A stretch of 37,265 nt of DNA from Candidatus Nanopelagicales bacterium (GCA_030834095.1 JAURGA010000013.1:1-37265); one strand, 5' to 3'. Positions 1-8,772 are shown, numbered from the stretch's first letter. Numbers and translations: made by a program. The notes: generated by a model not told the origin, from the sequence alone.

Positions 1-525
1 GGCTCGAGGTGGCGCAGTTTCAAGGATGGTGAATCGTAAGAGAAAGTTATTCTCGATTTCTCTAGAATTGCTTTTGAGAGCTGCTCGAGCAAATCTGATG
101 GATTTTCGAATCTATATTTAATTTGAAAATCCAAATCAAGTGCTGCTGGAATTCCGAGTGACTGAAGTTTACGAATTCCGGAATGAGCCGTCGGAGCTAA
201 GATCGAGTCGTTCCAGTAATTACTAGCTATCGACAACAGCGCTAGTTCACGGCCCGTCAGGTTTGGCACATTGAGTTCGTAGGACTTTTGTGGAATCCGA
301 TAGCCAGGCTCGTCTTCGAAGAAAACGTCGAGATCCCCAACTTCAATCTCAATACCAAGAGACCTCAAGTCATCCTTATCCCGTTCGAACATCCGCTCTT
401 TAGCTTCCTGAGTGCCTTCATATCCTTGGACGTTCGTGAGAATCTCGGACTTTTTTAGGTAGCGTTTCGTCGCAAGCAGAGCCAGAGTGAGGTTTATCAA
501 TCTCTCGGTTTTGCGGTCTGACACA
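1..525 (-). CDS. pafB: PafB-like WYL-domain transcriptional regulator, cut by window edge
   Basis: This gene runs off the left edge; 175 codons of its N-terminal part are present, from a GTG at 525. The start KTERLINLTLALLATKRYL followed by a KERMFERDKDDLRSLGIEIE-like helix is the winged-helix N-terminus of PafB. The next part (residues about 80-150) leads into the WYL domain, whose first strands (SRITFSYDSP) are at the break. In actinobacteria PafB pairs with PafC to activate LexA-independent DNA-damage genes, and it sits beside the Pup ligase pafA; trmI and an FKBP gene nearby fit that neighbourhood. No Shine-Dalgarno is visible; a TAGGGT box ends 5 bases before the GTG, so the mRNA may be leaderless. 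The family call is firm; I cannot see whether pafC follows. Confidence 0.85.
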
Positions 526-604
526 CTAAAACCCTAGTGGTTTGGTAATCTTCACGCACTATTAACACCAACAGATATCGATACAACTTTTAATCTGGAG
601 AGAT

Positions 605-1153
605 ATGAATCGTGTAAACACGCAGAACTTCCGGCCTTCAAAGCTAGTTAAAGGAGCGGGCATACTTTTTTTAATTGCAGCCCTTACTTCGTGCTCACTA
701 GATGGAGGAACACCACAGGCAGATTCAAATCAAACCCAAGAGGAGCAGAACATGGCTGATTCACAACGCGAATATCTCTCAGTTTCTAACAACCCTGGGG
801 TTGAACCAACACTCGGTAAGCCAATCGGTGATGCGCCTACCACTCTGATTTCAAGAGACATTATTGTTGGAAGTGGTGATGAAGTTGTTGCTACATCAAC
901 CTTGACGGTGCACTACCAGCTAATTTCTTGGAAAAGCGGTGAAGTTTTGCAATCATCTTGGCAATCTCAGCCAATTGATTTCCCTCTCGGTGGCGTTATC
1001 GCGGGATGGCAACAAGGGATGCCAGGTATGAAAGTTGGCGGTCGTCGACTACTAGTTATTCCACCAGAGCTTGCCTACGGAGCTAGTGGCAGTGGACCTA
1101 TAGGTCCTAACGAAACTCTTGCATTCGTTGTTGATCTAGTTGGTCTGCAGTAA
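605..1153 (+). CDS. FKBP-type peptidyl-prolyl isomerase, predicted lipoprotein
   Basis: The 182-residue product should catalyse cis-trans isomerisation of X-Pro bonds outside the membrane. Residues 1-30 look like a lipoprotein signal: basic start, hydrophobic stretch GILFLIAAL, then lipobox L27-T28-S29-C30. A Q/N/E-rich linker (31-50) follows, then an FKBP domain from about 80 to 182 with VHYQLI, VIAGWQQGMPGMKVGGRR, IPPELAYG and a final FVVDLVGL strand. A GGAG lies 4 bases before the ATG, and a TAATCT box ends 8 bases before it, so leadered or leaderless translation are both possible. An internal ATG at 752 has AGGAG 6 bases upstream and would give a cytosolic form without the signal. FKBP genes are common beside pafA/pafB in actinobacteria; the substrate is unknown. 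Confidence 0.88.
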   Translation: MNRVNTQNFRPSKLVKGAGILFLIAALTSCSLDGGTPQADSNQTQEEQNMADSQREYLSVSNNPGVEPTLGKPIGDAPTTLISRDIIVGSGDEVVATSTLTVHYQLISWKSGEVLQSSWQSQPIDFPLGGVIAGWQQGMPGMKVGGRRLLVIPPELAYGASGSGPIGPNETLAFVVDLVGLQ

Positions 1154-1161
1154 GTAAGAAA

Positions 1162-2010
1162 TCAACTCTCGATTTCATTAGTTCCATACGCGCCTTTAGA
1201 TGGGCGTCTGCGGCGAGCTGGCGCAACCGTGTTGGGTGCAAGCCTTCGAGCCATTATTAGAAAAGCGGTATGAGCAATCATCCGATGCTGCGGTCTTACC
1301 GCAAGACCTTCGTGGTGCCATCCTCGCACGATAGTTTCATTACTCTCTGGTTCAGTGAAATTTCCCGAAGCTTTTATAGCTTCAGCGGTCTGAGAAAGTT
1401 GAGTCGTGGTCGCTACGTAAGCGATGAATACGCCACCAGGCACAAGAGCTTTACTAGCCATTTCAACACATTCCCATGGTGCCAACATATCTAGAACCAC
1501 TCGATCGTATTCGCATTTGTGATCGAAATCTTGAACTGATCCCATGCTTAAATTCCAATTACTTGGTAACCCCCCAAAATATTGATTTACATTCTTCGAG
1601 GCGATAACCGCAAATTCTTCACGCTTTTCAAATGATTCAAGCTTCCCACTTGAACCAATTGCCCTTAGAAGGGATATTGATAAAGCGCCAGAGCCGACTC
1701 CTGCTTCTAATACTCGAGAACCCGGAGCAATATCTGCAAACCCCAGAATCATTGCAGCATCTTTAGGATAAACAATGGTCGCGCCTCTAGGCATAGCCAG
1801 CACGTAATCCGCTAACAAAGGTTTGAAGGCAAGGAATTTTAGCCCTCCAGTGGTTTCCACTACTGAGCCTTCGGGTAGGCCGATGACTTCATTGTGAACA
1901 AGCCAGCCATTATGCGTATGCCACTCTTGATTTAATTGAAGGGTAATCGTGTGCATTTTCCCCTTTGCATCAGTCAATTGCACCCGATCGCCAACTTGAA
2001 AATTCGACAT
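1162..2010 (-). CDS. trmI: tRNA (adenine(58)-N1)-methyltransferase TrmI
   Basis: Methylates N1 of A58 in the T-loop of tRNAs using S-adenosylmethionine. The N-terminal small domain (GDRVQLTDAKGKMHTITL, then HTHNGW and the GSVVETTGG turn) and the MPRGATIVYPKDAAMI segment are typical of actinobacterial TrmI. The Rossmann methyltransferase core has VLEAGVGSGALS as the SAM loop and VVLDMLAPWECVE as the catalytic-side motif. I chose ATG 2010 (282 aa); in-frame GTG 2016 and TTG 2019 just upstream are alternatives, since AGGAG lies 4-10 bases before them. It follows metH by 20 bases and probably shares its transcript. TrmI is often encoded next to the Pup/proteasome locus, which agrees with pafB nearby. 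Confidence 0.93.
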   Translation of the reverse strand: MSNFQVGDRVQLTDAKGKMHTITLQLNQEWHTHNGWLVHNEVIGLPEGSVVETTGGLKFLAFKPLLADYVLAMPRGATIVYPKDAAMILGFADIAPGSRVLEAGVGSGALSISLLRAIGSSGKLESFEKREEFAVIASKNVNQYFGGLPSNWNLSMGSVQDFDHKCEYDRVVLDMLAPWECVEMASKALVPGGVFIAYVATTTQLSQTAEAIKASGNFTEPESNETIVRGWHHEGLAVRPQHRMIAHTAFLIMARRLAPNTVAPARRRRPSKGAYGTNEIES

Positions 2011-2030
2011 CGACACCAAGCTCCTACAAT

Positions 2031-5000
2031 CTAGTTTGCATTGAAATATTTGGCTTCTGGATGATGAACAATAATCGCGGAAGTGGATTGCTCTGGATGT
2101 AATTGAAATTCCTCACTTAACTCGACGCCGATTCGCTCAGGCTCGAGTAATGCACAAAGTTGCAGTTGCTGTTCAAGGTCAGGACATGCTGGGTAGCCAA
2201 AGGAATATCTCGAACCTCGATAGCCCTGATCAAGAATTGCATCGATGTCTGAAGCGTCCTCGGCAGCAAATCCAAGTTCTTCTCGAATTCTTGCGTGCCA
2301 GTGTTCTGCGAGCGCTTCAGTAAGTTGGACGGATAAACCGTGTAACTCAAGATACTCACGATATTCGTTTGCGGCAAAGAGTTTGGCAGTGGCATCACTG
2401 ACGCTCTGTCCCATGGTTACAACATGAAAGGCTACGGTATCTATTTGCCCGCTCTCCTTGCTTCGGAAAAAATCACTTAAACACAATCGGCGATCACGAG
2501 ACTGTCTTGGAAAAGTGAATCTCGTGCGCTCGAGACCTTTATCCGGTCCTTCATGGTGCAGAATCACTAATTCGTTTCCCTCGCTATAACAAGGGAAATA
2601 TCCATACACGACAGCCGCGTTTAACCAACCATTAGATTGAACATCGTTTAACAAGGAGCGCAATCTTGGACGTCCTTCACTCTCAACCATTGCTTCATAC
2701 TCACCGCGTTTACCTTGAAGCCCCCATTGACCCACAAAAAGCGCTCTCTCGTCTAGCGCTCCAAGATAAGAAGCTAAGGCGACGCCTTTCACTATCCGTG
2801 AACCATAGAAAGGTGGCGTCGGAAGTTTGTTATCAGCATCAACATCGCTGCGATTAGTGTCGAGATTTGGCGCCCGATTAGCTCTCGTGTTTGGAGTTCG
2901 CCGCTCACGCAACGGAGGTAGCACTGCGCTCTCATCACCGCGCTTTATGGACATCAAGGTGTCCATCAAACTTAACCCTTCAAAAGCATCTTTTGCGTAG
3001 CGGACAGTTCCATCAAAAGAACCAGCAAGATCTTGTTCCACAAAACTTCTGGTTAAGGCCGCGCCGCCCAGAATAATTGGCCATTTCTCAGCAAGTCCAC
3101 GACTGGTCAGCTCCTCCAAATTTTCCTTCATAATAACCGTTGATTTAACAAGCAACCCAGACATACCAATAACATCAACATTCGAATCGGTTGCTGAATC
3201 GATGATCTGGTTAACGGTCTGTTTAATTCCGATGTTGACCGTCTTATATCCATTATTGGAAAGAATAATGTCCACCAAGTTCTTGCCGATATCGTGAACA
3301 TCGCCCTTGACTGTTGCAAGTAAAATCGTTCCCTTGCCCGCGTCCTCACTCTTCTCCATGTGTGGTTCTAGAAGCGCAACCGCCGCCTTCATTACCTCAG
3401 CAGATTGCAATACGAATGGCAATTGCATCTGTCCACTACCAAATAGCTCGCCAACTGTTTTCATCCCAGAGAGCAAATGCTCGTTGATAATAACTAACGG
3501 TTTGATGCCGCTAGCCAGAGCTTCTTGCAAGTCGGCTTCAAGGCCCACCTTCTCACCATCGATAATTCTTCGTTCTAAGCGTTCAATTAGAGGTAGTGCG
3601 GCTAGTTCAGCGGCTCGAGAAATCTTGCTGGATGTTGTCTCTACCCCATCAAACATATTCAAATAAATAGCTAATGGGTCGTAAGTGCAGTTTCCATCAC
3701 TATCGAATGTGCGTCGGTCATAGACCAAATCAAGAGCAACTTCGAGTTGCTTCGCATCAATTCGAGAAATCGGTGTGATCTTTGATGGATGCACAATTGC
3801 CGAGTCGAGTCCCATCTTTACCGCTTCGGCAAGAAAGACCGAGTTTAAGACTATGCGGGCGGCGGGATTCAAGCCGAAAGAAACATTTGATACACCTAGA
3901 GTTGTCTGGACATCAGGATATTTTTTCTTCAATTCTGAAATTGCATTAAGAGTTTCAATTCCATCGCGTCTAGTTTCCTCCTGGCCAGTCGCAATTGGGA
4001 AGGTGAGGCAATCAATCAAAATGTCGCTTGTCAGCATGCCCCAATTTTTAGTCAAGTCCTCGATCAGTCGAGAAGCGACAGAAACTTTCCATTCCTGGGT
4101 CCGCGCCTGGCCAGTTTCATCGATAGTCAATGCAACGACCGCTGCCCCATGTTCCTTAACCAAGGGCATAATTTTCGCAAATCGTGAAGTTGGACCATCG
4201 CCATCTTCATAATTGACCGAGTTAATAATTGATCTGCCACCTAAATGTTCAAGACCAGCTTTCAACACTGCAGGTTCAGTTGAATCCAGAACGATTGGTA
4301 GCGTTGAACTCGTTGCAAGGCGCGATGCAAGTTCGTGCATATCTGCGACACCATCTCGACCGACATAATCCACTGAGAGATCAAGCATGTGTGCGCCATC
4401 TCGAATTTGGTCGCGCGCGATTTCAATACAGCTCTGCCAATCCTCGGCTAGTAGTGCATCTCGAAATGCACGAGAGCCATTTGCATTCGCACGTTCTCCG
4501 ATTGCCATATATGCCTGATCCTGACGAAATGGAACAAACTGATAGAGCGAAGATGCGCCAATCTCTCTTGCAATTTTTCTGGCAACTAAATCGTGCTCGC
4601 CAATTTTATTTACGACAGCCTCCATATGAGCTGGTGTTGTGCCGCAACAGCCCCCAACAAGAGTTAACCCATAAGAATCAACAAAATTTTCCAGATACTC
4701 CGCTAATTCATCTGGTCCAAGTGGATAAGTTGCTCCATTAGGTCCCAATTGTGGAAGTCCAGCATTTGGCATTACTGAAATTCCTATCGTGCTGTTCTTT
4801 GCAAGAACGCGCAGGTGTTCACTCATCTCTGCCGGTCCAGTTGCGCAATTCAAGCCGATTAAATCGATGTTCAAAGGTTCAAGAGCATTTAAAGCTGCAC
4901 CAATTTCTGATCCCAGCAACATGGTTCCCGTCGCTTCTACAGTAACTTGAGCAATAAGCACGATGTCCCGGTCGCATTCATCAATGGCTTTACGAGCACC

Positions 5001-5519
5001 ATTTATGGCAGCTTTTGCTTGAAGCAAGTCTTGTGTAGTTTCGATCAAAAGCGCATCTACCCCGCCGTCGAGTAAACCTTTTGAGGCGGTGAAATAAGCG
5101 TCCTTCAATTTCAAATAATCGGTATGCATTAAGGTCGGGAGTTTCGTTCCTGGGCCAAGAGAGCCCAGAACCCAGCGAGGCTTTTTATCATTTGCAAATT
5201 CATCCGCAACTTCTCGCGCTAATTTTCCGCCGGCGAAAGCTAGCTCATAAATTCGGTCTTCAATTCCATACTCCGCCAAGTTAGCCCAATTTGCCCCAAA
5301 GGTATTTGTCTCAATCGCATCTACGCCAACTTCTAAATACTTGCGATGCACAGACTTCACAAGGTCTGGCTTAGAAATATTTAGTATTTCGTTGCAACCT
5401 TCGTGGCCCTGAAAATCAGCTAGCGAAGGATTTGCCTCTTGGAGCATCGTACCCATCGCTCCGTCAGCAATAATTACGCGTCCTGCCATGGCGCTACGAA
5501 GAGATGATGAAATTTTCAT
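2031..5519 (-). CDS. metH: Cobalamin-dependent methionine synthase
   Basis: Transfers the methyl group of 5-methyltetrahydrofolate to homocysteine through methylcobalamin. All four modules are visible in 1162 residues: a homocysteine-binding barrel (about 1-310) with zinc ligands C225 (GLNCATG) and C291/C292 (GGCCGTTP); a pterin-binding barrel (about 335-600, starting IGERANANGSR); the cobalamin cap and binding domains (about 620-860) with D740-V-H-D-I-G745, whose H742 coordinates cobalt; and a reactivation domain (about 890-1162) with YSFGYPACPDL. The length is normal for the family. The gene starts 16 bases after the mshC stop, too close for a cobalamin riboswitch, so it is likely expressed with mshC. 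The organism must make or import B12. Confidence 0.97.
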   Translation of the reverse strand: MKISSSLRSAMAGRVIIADGAMGTMLQEANPSLADFQGHEGCNEILNISKPDLVKSVHRKYLEVGVDAIETNTFGANWANLAEYGIEDRIYELAFAGGKLAREVADEFANDKKPRWVLGSLGPGTKLPTLMHTDYLKLKDAYFTASKGLLDGGVDALLIETTQDLLQAKAAINGARKAIDECDRDIVLIAQVTVEATGTMLLGSEIGAALNALEPLNIDLIGLNCATGPAEMSEHLRVLAKNSTIGISVMPNAGLPQLGPNGATYPLGPDELAEYLENFVDSYGLTLVGGCCGTTPAHMEAVVNKIGEHDLVARKIAREIGASSLYQFVPFRQDQAYMAIGERANANGSRAFRDALLAEDWQSCIEIARDQIRDGAHMLDLSVDYVGRDGVADMHELASRLATSSTLPIVLDSTEPAVLKAGLEHLGGRSIINSVNYEDGDGPTSRFAKIMPLVKEHGAAVVALTIDETGQARTQEWKVSVASRLIEDLTKNWGMLTSDILIDCLTFPIATGQEETRRDGIETLNAISELKKKYPDVQTTLGVSNVSFGLNPAARIVLNSVFLAEAVKMGLDSAIVHPSKITPISRIDAKQLEVALDLVYDRRTFDSDGNCTYDPLAIYLNMFDGVETTSSKISRAAELAALPLIERLERRIIDGEKVGLEADLQEALASGIKPLVIINEHLLSGMKTVGELFGSGQMQLPFVLQSAEVMKAAVALLEPHMEKSEDAGKGTILLATVKGDVHDIGKNLVDIILSNNGYKTVNIGIKQTVNQIIDSATDSNVDVIGMSGLLVKSTVIMKENLEELTSRGLAEKWPIILGGAALTRSFVEQDLAGSFDGTVRYAKDAFEGLSLMDTLMSIKRGDESAVLPPLRERRTPNTRANRAPNLDTNRSDVDADNKLPTPPFYGSRIVKGVALASYLGALDERALFVGQWGLQGKRGEYEAMVESEGRPRLRSLLNDVQSNGWLNAAVVYGYFPCYSEGNELVILHHEGPDKGLERTRFTFPRQSRDRRLCLSDFFRSKESGQIDTVAFHVVTMGQSVSDATAKLFAANEYREYLELHGLSVQLTEALAEHWHARIREELGFAAEDASDIDAILDQGYRGSRYSFGYPACPDLEQQLQLCALLEPERIGVELSEEFQLHPEQSTSAIIVHHPEAKYFNAN

Positions 5520-5535
5520 TTGGGAGTAGGTTACC

Positions 5536-6777
5536 TTAGAGCGCTAAACCGAGCGCGTTATCAATGAATCTTGAGAGCTCGCCTACTGACCCGCCACCTT
5601 GGCCATTTAGAGAATCAGATGCCCATTTATCTAGTAATTCAAGTGCAAGCGGCGTGTTTAAATCATCGGCAATACTCTGCGCAACAAGTTGTATGACTCC
5701 ATCCGTAGGAGCACATTCGATGCGAGATAGTGCGGATCTCAAATTAGCAACGCACTCTACTGATTTACTTAGGGTTTCTTCGCTCCACATTCTCTCCTCT
5801 GAATATCTCTCAGACAGGAGAGCATGGCGAAGGGTCATCGGATCGGTTCCTTGAGTTAACAACTTCGATACAAAGACTAAATTTCCTTTGCTCTTACTCA
5901 TCTTCTCACCATCGAGACCGACCATTTCGGAGTGGAGATAAGCATCAGCAAACTCATTGTTTGTTAATGCTTTAGCAAGAGCAGCACTCATGAAGTGATG
6001 TGGAAAAATTAGATCAGTACCACCCCCTTGCAAATTAATCGTTCTCGATTTCTCCAATCCCTTATCGAGATAATCGGGGCCAATTAGATTCTCCAGGGCA
6101 ATCACCGAACACTCAATATGCCAACCTGGTCGTCCGAAACCAATTTTGGAATTCCAACCTGGCTCGCCATCCTTATTAGCAATCCAAAGTATCGGATCAA
6201 GTGGGTGCTCTTTCCCTGCTCGCTCCGGGTCACCGCCACGCTCAGAGAATATTTTGATTGCACTTTCAAGAGATACTGGAAGTTCCTCTAGATAAGGCGT
6301 AATTCGGAAGTAGATATTTCCAGAGAGTTCATATGTGAATCCGTCATCTACTAACTGTTCAATTGCAAAAATAATCGAAGCCATCGCCTCGGTGACAGCA
6401 ACATAATTCTTCGGGGGTAGGACTCTCAGGCTTGCCATATCACTTTCAAAGAGCGCTACTTGAGCATCGCCAAGCTCTGACCAAGATTGGTTGTCTCGTT
6501 TAGCTCGCTCGAACAACGGATCATCGATATCTGTGATGTTCTCAACAAAATCTACATTGGTGCCTGCTAGGCGTAAGTATCGATTAATTATATCGAACGT
6601 TAGATATGTAGCCGCGTGTCCAAGGTGTGTTGCGTCGTATGGCGTAATCCCACATACATACATTTTGAAATCTGAATTCTCTCCAAAATTTTTGAGGATT
6701 CCTGACGTCGTCTTCACTTTCAATACCGGCAAGTCTCGATGCCATTTAGCTATTTCAATTTTAGGCCAATTACTCAC
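5536..6777 (-). CDS. mshC: Mycothiol cysteine ligase MshC
   Basis: MshC couples L-cysteine to GlcN-myo-inositol using ATP, the penultimate step of mycothiol synthesis. It is a CysS paralogue: YVCGITPYDATHLGHAATY holds zinc ligand C42 and the HLGH signature (51-54), ENITDIDDPL follows, WHIECSVIAL provides a further zinc ligand, and GEKMSKSKGN is the KMSKS loop. The form CGITPYDATHLGHA and the short 413-residue length (CysS is usually longer) favour MshC over CysS. The GTG at 6777 has no Shine-Dalgarno but a TATGAT box ends 6 bases upstream, so it probably starts its own leaderless transcript even though it follows the SCO1664-type gene on the same strand. metH lies 16 bases downstream. Confidence 0.93.
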   Translation of the reverse strand: MSNWPKIEIAKWHRDLPVLKVKTTSGILKNFGENSDFKMYVCGITPYDATHLGHAATYLTFDIINRYLRLAGTNVDFVENITDIDDPLFERAKRDNQSWSELGDAQVALFESDMASLRVLPPKNYVAVTEAMASIIFAIEQLVDDGFTYELSGNIYFRITPYLEELPVSLESAIKIFSERGGDPERAGKEHPLDPILWIANKDGEPGWNSKIGFGRPGWHIECSVIALENLIGPDYLDKGLEKSRTINLQGGGTDLIFPHHFMSAALAKALTNNEFADAYLHSEMVGLDGEKMSKSKGNLVFVSKLLTQGTDPMTLRHALLSERYSEERMWSEETLSKSVECVANLRSALSRIECAPTDGVIQLVAQSIADDLNTPLALELLDKWASDSLNGQGGGSVGELSRFIDNALGLAL

Positions 6778-6783
6778 TGCGTT

Positions 6784-6789
6784 ATCATA
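6784..6789 (-). promoter_or_regulatory. Predicted -10 box of mshC, leaderless arrangement
   Basis: On the minus strand TATGAT ends exactly 6 bases before the GTG start of mshC, so transcription would start at or very near the start codon. No convincing -35 is seen. The 69-base gap 6778-6846 holds nothing else I can identify. Confidence 0.5.
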
Positions 6790-6846
6790 GTTTACAAGAC
6801 CTTCTCAGTCCTCCCGCGTTATTCAAAACCAATTCCCAATCGATTC

Positions 6847-7533
6847 TTAATAGGGTGGCCAGGGCACGGCAGGCCAGTTTGGATTTGGACTACTGAACCT
6901 ACCAACCTGAAGGAGGTTTTTTGTTCGCTCAAAAATGGCATCGATCTCATCTTCGCTTAAATAGGTCGATAAATACTTGCGGTCGATTTGCGAGAGTAAC
7001 TCATTCAATTGTTCGACTTCAGCGGGCTGCAGTAGTTTCTCCGCAAATTGCCAGACAACAGTGCGCAATTTATTCTCTTTGTGCAAGCTAACTCCGTGAT
7101 CACATCCGAAAATCCGAAGCTCTGGCGTAATTAGGACATGACCAAACTTTCGATCTGCATTATTAATAACAATGTCAAAGAGCGCCATATTTCTCATTTG
7201 CGAATCATCACTCTGAGCCATTCTGATTACATCTGCTTCTTCTGAGGTTTCAATCCACTTCTGAATCGCACCAGTGCCAAAAGGACCTTCGCGCAGCACA
7301 GTCTTAGGAACTACCTTAAAATTTCCAATTTCGCTTATGTAGTAGGCGGCAACTTCACGGCTAGCAAGATTTCCATCTGGAAAGTCCCAGAGCGGCCGCT
7401 CACCAGCAATTGGCTTGTATATTACTTTTACGTTATCAGGCAGAGTGCAGAGTAAAGAAGCGTTTGATGCATCTACCAATCGGCCGATAACTTCCAACTC
7501 TCCTGACTGAAAGATTTTATCTTCGGTATCCAT
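6847..7533 (-). CDS. SCO1664-family kinase-like protein
   Basis: A 228-residue protein of the uncharacterised actinobacterial SCO1664 family, which resembles the catalytic core of PI3/PI4-kinase-like enzymes. Visible kinase-like elements from the chosen start: a beta-hairpin ending in VIYKPIAGERPL with candidate ATP lysine K40, E60 in LASREVAAYY, a catalytic-loop-like FDIVINNADRKFGH (N125, D127) and a metal-binding GCDHG (D145), equivalent to a DFG motif. The substrate is unknown. Start: ATG 7533, matching the usual family beginning just before GELEVIGRLVDASNA, with GAGGG upstream; an earlier in-frame GTG (7578) would overlap the previous gene by 62 bases. It overlaps the DUF3090 gene by 17 bases, suggesting coupled translation, and lies upstream of mshC. 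Confidence 0.82.
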   Translation of the reverse strand: MDTEDKIFQSGELEVIGRLVDASNASLLCTLPDNVKVIYKPIAGERPLWDFPDGNLASREVAAYYISEIGNFKVVPKTVLREGPFGTGAIQKWIETSEEADVIRMAQSDDSQMRNMALFDIVINNADRKFGHVLITPELRIFGCDHGVSLHKENKLRTVVWQFAEKLLQPAEVEQLNELLSQIDRKYLSTYLSEDEIDAIFERTKNLLQVGRFSSPNPNWPAVPWPPY

Positions 7534-8086
7534 TTGCCCTCGGACAGAGATGTCCCGTCGCATCAATTGGTAATCCACAGAAAGGACAGACTGGACGCCC
7601 CGATTGCAAAATACTTTCAGAGCGATTACAGAAACCTCTAACCTGGTTAAGTCGAATTGTTAAACGCAGTAGATCTGGTGGATCCTCTACCCCGGCCAAT
7701 TCATCATCGTTTGAGATTAACTCGGTGAATTCACCATCAGCGATGGATTGAATTTCTATCGAAACCCGCTGAGATTGTGGATCCCAAGATATGCCCATGA
7801 CGCCGGCTCTGAAATCTTCATCAATGGGAAATTCCAAAGTGTCGTTATCCACCGTGGCGGGTAGCGAAAGTTCATCTAAACTTGCCAATTTATTCCTGCG
7901 TACCTCGGTAATCAACTCCCGCAATCTTGCAGATAGAGCTGCCACTTGGCTTTTCTCGACCGCGACTGTTGTGGTTCCTGATATTGAAGTTGCTTGCAGG
8001 AAGAAGGCTCGCTCACCTGGCGCTCCAATAGTTCCAACAATAAAGCGATCTGCATCTTCGTGTTCGTAAATGATGCGCTCAGTCAC
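7517..8086 (-). CDS. DUF3090 family protein with C-terminal zinc ribbon
   Basis: A 189-residue protein of unknown function, nearly always next to the SCO1664-type gene in actinobacteria. The N-terminus (YEHEDADRFIVGTIGAPGERAFFLQA, shown only in part here: DRFIVGTIGAPGERAFFLQA) and a following VEKSQVAAL helix are family hallmarks. The C-terminus CPFCGLPIDATGHLCPRANG has a CxxC...C pattern typical of a small zinc knuckle. I chose GTG 8086 because it aligns with the usual short N-terminus; GTG 8095 is three codons earlier. It overlaps the phosphatase gene by 8 bases and the SCO1664-type gene by 17 bases, a tightly coupled three-gene unit. The role is unknown; constant linkage suggests it acts with its neighbours. 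Confidence 0.83.
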   Translation of the reverse strand: MTERIIYEHEDADRFIVGTIGAPGERAFFLQATSISGTTTVAVEKSQVAALSARLRELITEVRRNKLASLDELSLPATVDNDTLEFPIDEDFRAGVMGISWDPQSQRVSIEIQSIADGEFTELISNDDELAGVEDPPDLLRLTIRLNQVRGFCNRSESILQSGRPVCPFCGLPIDATGHLCPRANGYRR

Positions 8087-8759
8087 GTGCTGCACCGCCG
8101 CCGCCGCCGAGATTTAGTTTGCCACCACCGGTACCTGTGAACTTAAGTTCTTTCAAGTAGCTGGTGTCGTTCATTATGCGAAGACGTGCACCATCTTTTG
8201 TTAAATCAAGGACAGTTAAGGAGGCTGGATCGATGGACAAGCTCTGGAAATTATCTAAGTTCAACCCTAGAAAGCCCGCAACTATCGCCTTGATTACATC
8301 GCCGTGGGAACAGAGCAGAACGCTCTTTCCTGGAATCGAAATATTAGTCACAGCTTCCAAAGATCTACTCTGCATTTCCAGAAAACTTTCACCGTTTGGA
8401 AATCGGACGAGACTTGGACGATTTTGTATAGTTGCCCAAAGTTTATTCCGAGATAGGAGCGCCAGTTTTTTTCCTGACCAATCACCGTATTCCATTTCGA
8501 TCAATCCATCAGAGAGCTGGATTTCCTTCTTAAGTTCAGCAGCTAAAGGTTCTAAGGTTTGAACACATCTTGGGAGTGGGCTGCTATATATTTTTGCAAA
8601 TTTTCTACCAGATAACTCTGTCGCAACTGCTTTAGCCTGCTTCTCGCCCACTGAAGATAATCTGACACTGAAGTCCCGGCCGGCTAGAACTGATTTCGCG
8701 TTCGCAGTGGAATGACCATGGCGAAGCAGATAAATGACTGCAGGTTTATCGGCTGGCAT
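8079..8759 (-). CDS. Histidine phosphatase (phosphoglycerate mutase-like, MSMEG_4193 type)
   Basis: A 226-residue member of the histidine phosphatase superfamily. IYLLRHGHSTAN contains the RHG motif (R13-H14-G15; H14 would be phosphorylated) and LLCSHGDVIKAI carries the second catalytic histidine. The lineage is the actinobacterial MSMEG_4193-like 'putative phosphomutase' group usually found with DUF3090 and SCO1664-type genes, as here. The substrate is unknown; mutase activity is not implied. The C-terminus is glycine-rich (GTGGGKLNLGGGGGAARD), encoded by a CCG/CGG repeat that runs into the start of the next gene. A TAACCT box ends 7 bases before the ATG and no Shine-Dalgarno is evident. This is the first gene of the block reading down to trmI. 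Confidence 0.85.
   Translation of the reverse strand: MPADKPAVIYLLRHGHSTANAKSVLAGRDFSVRLSSVGEKQAKAVATELSGRKFAKIYSSPLPRCVQTLEPLAAELKKEIQLSDGLIEMEYGDWSGKKLALLSRNKLWATIQNRPSLVRFPNGESFLEMQSRSLEAVTNISIPGKSVLLCSHGDVIKAIVAGFLGLNLDNFQSLSIDPASLTVLDLTKDGARLRIMNDTSYLKELKFTGTGGGKLNLGGGGGAARD
8095..8109. repeat. CCG trinucleotide run (five units)
   Basis: Five perfect CCG units on the plus strand encode the GGGGG run at the C-terminus of the phosphatase and lie 9 bases before the chosen DUF3090 start. This is the most GC-rich short stretch I noticed in the window and could vary in length by slippage. Confidence 0.8.
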
Positions 8760-8766
8760 GGGGCCA

Positions 8767-8772
8767 AGGTTA
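8767..8772 (-). promoter_or_regulatory. Predicted -10 box of the histidine phosphatase gene
   Basis: TAACCT on the minus strand ends 7 bases before the ATG at 8759. With the oppositely directed box at 8797 it forms a divergent promoter pair in a 49-base gap. Confidence 0.35.

Noticed and set aside
2245-4945. Several open frames of 60-170 codons on the plus strand opposite metH (for example 4229-4741)
   Set aside because: They lie wholly within a clearly conserved gene, show low-complexity H/R/L/S/Q-rich translations and have no recognisable domains.
5520-5535. Cobalamin riboswitch before metH, or SAM riboswitch before metK
   Set aside because: The upstream gaps are 16 and 4 bases, far too short, and no such structure is visible.
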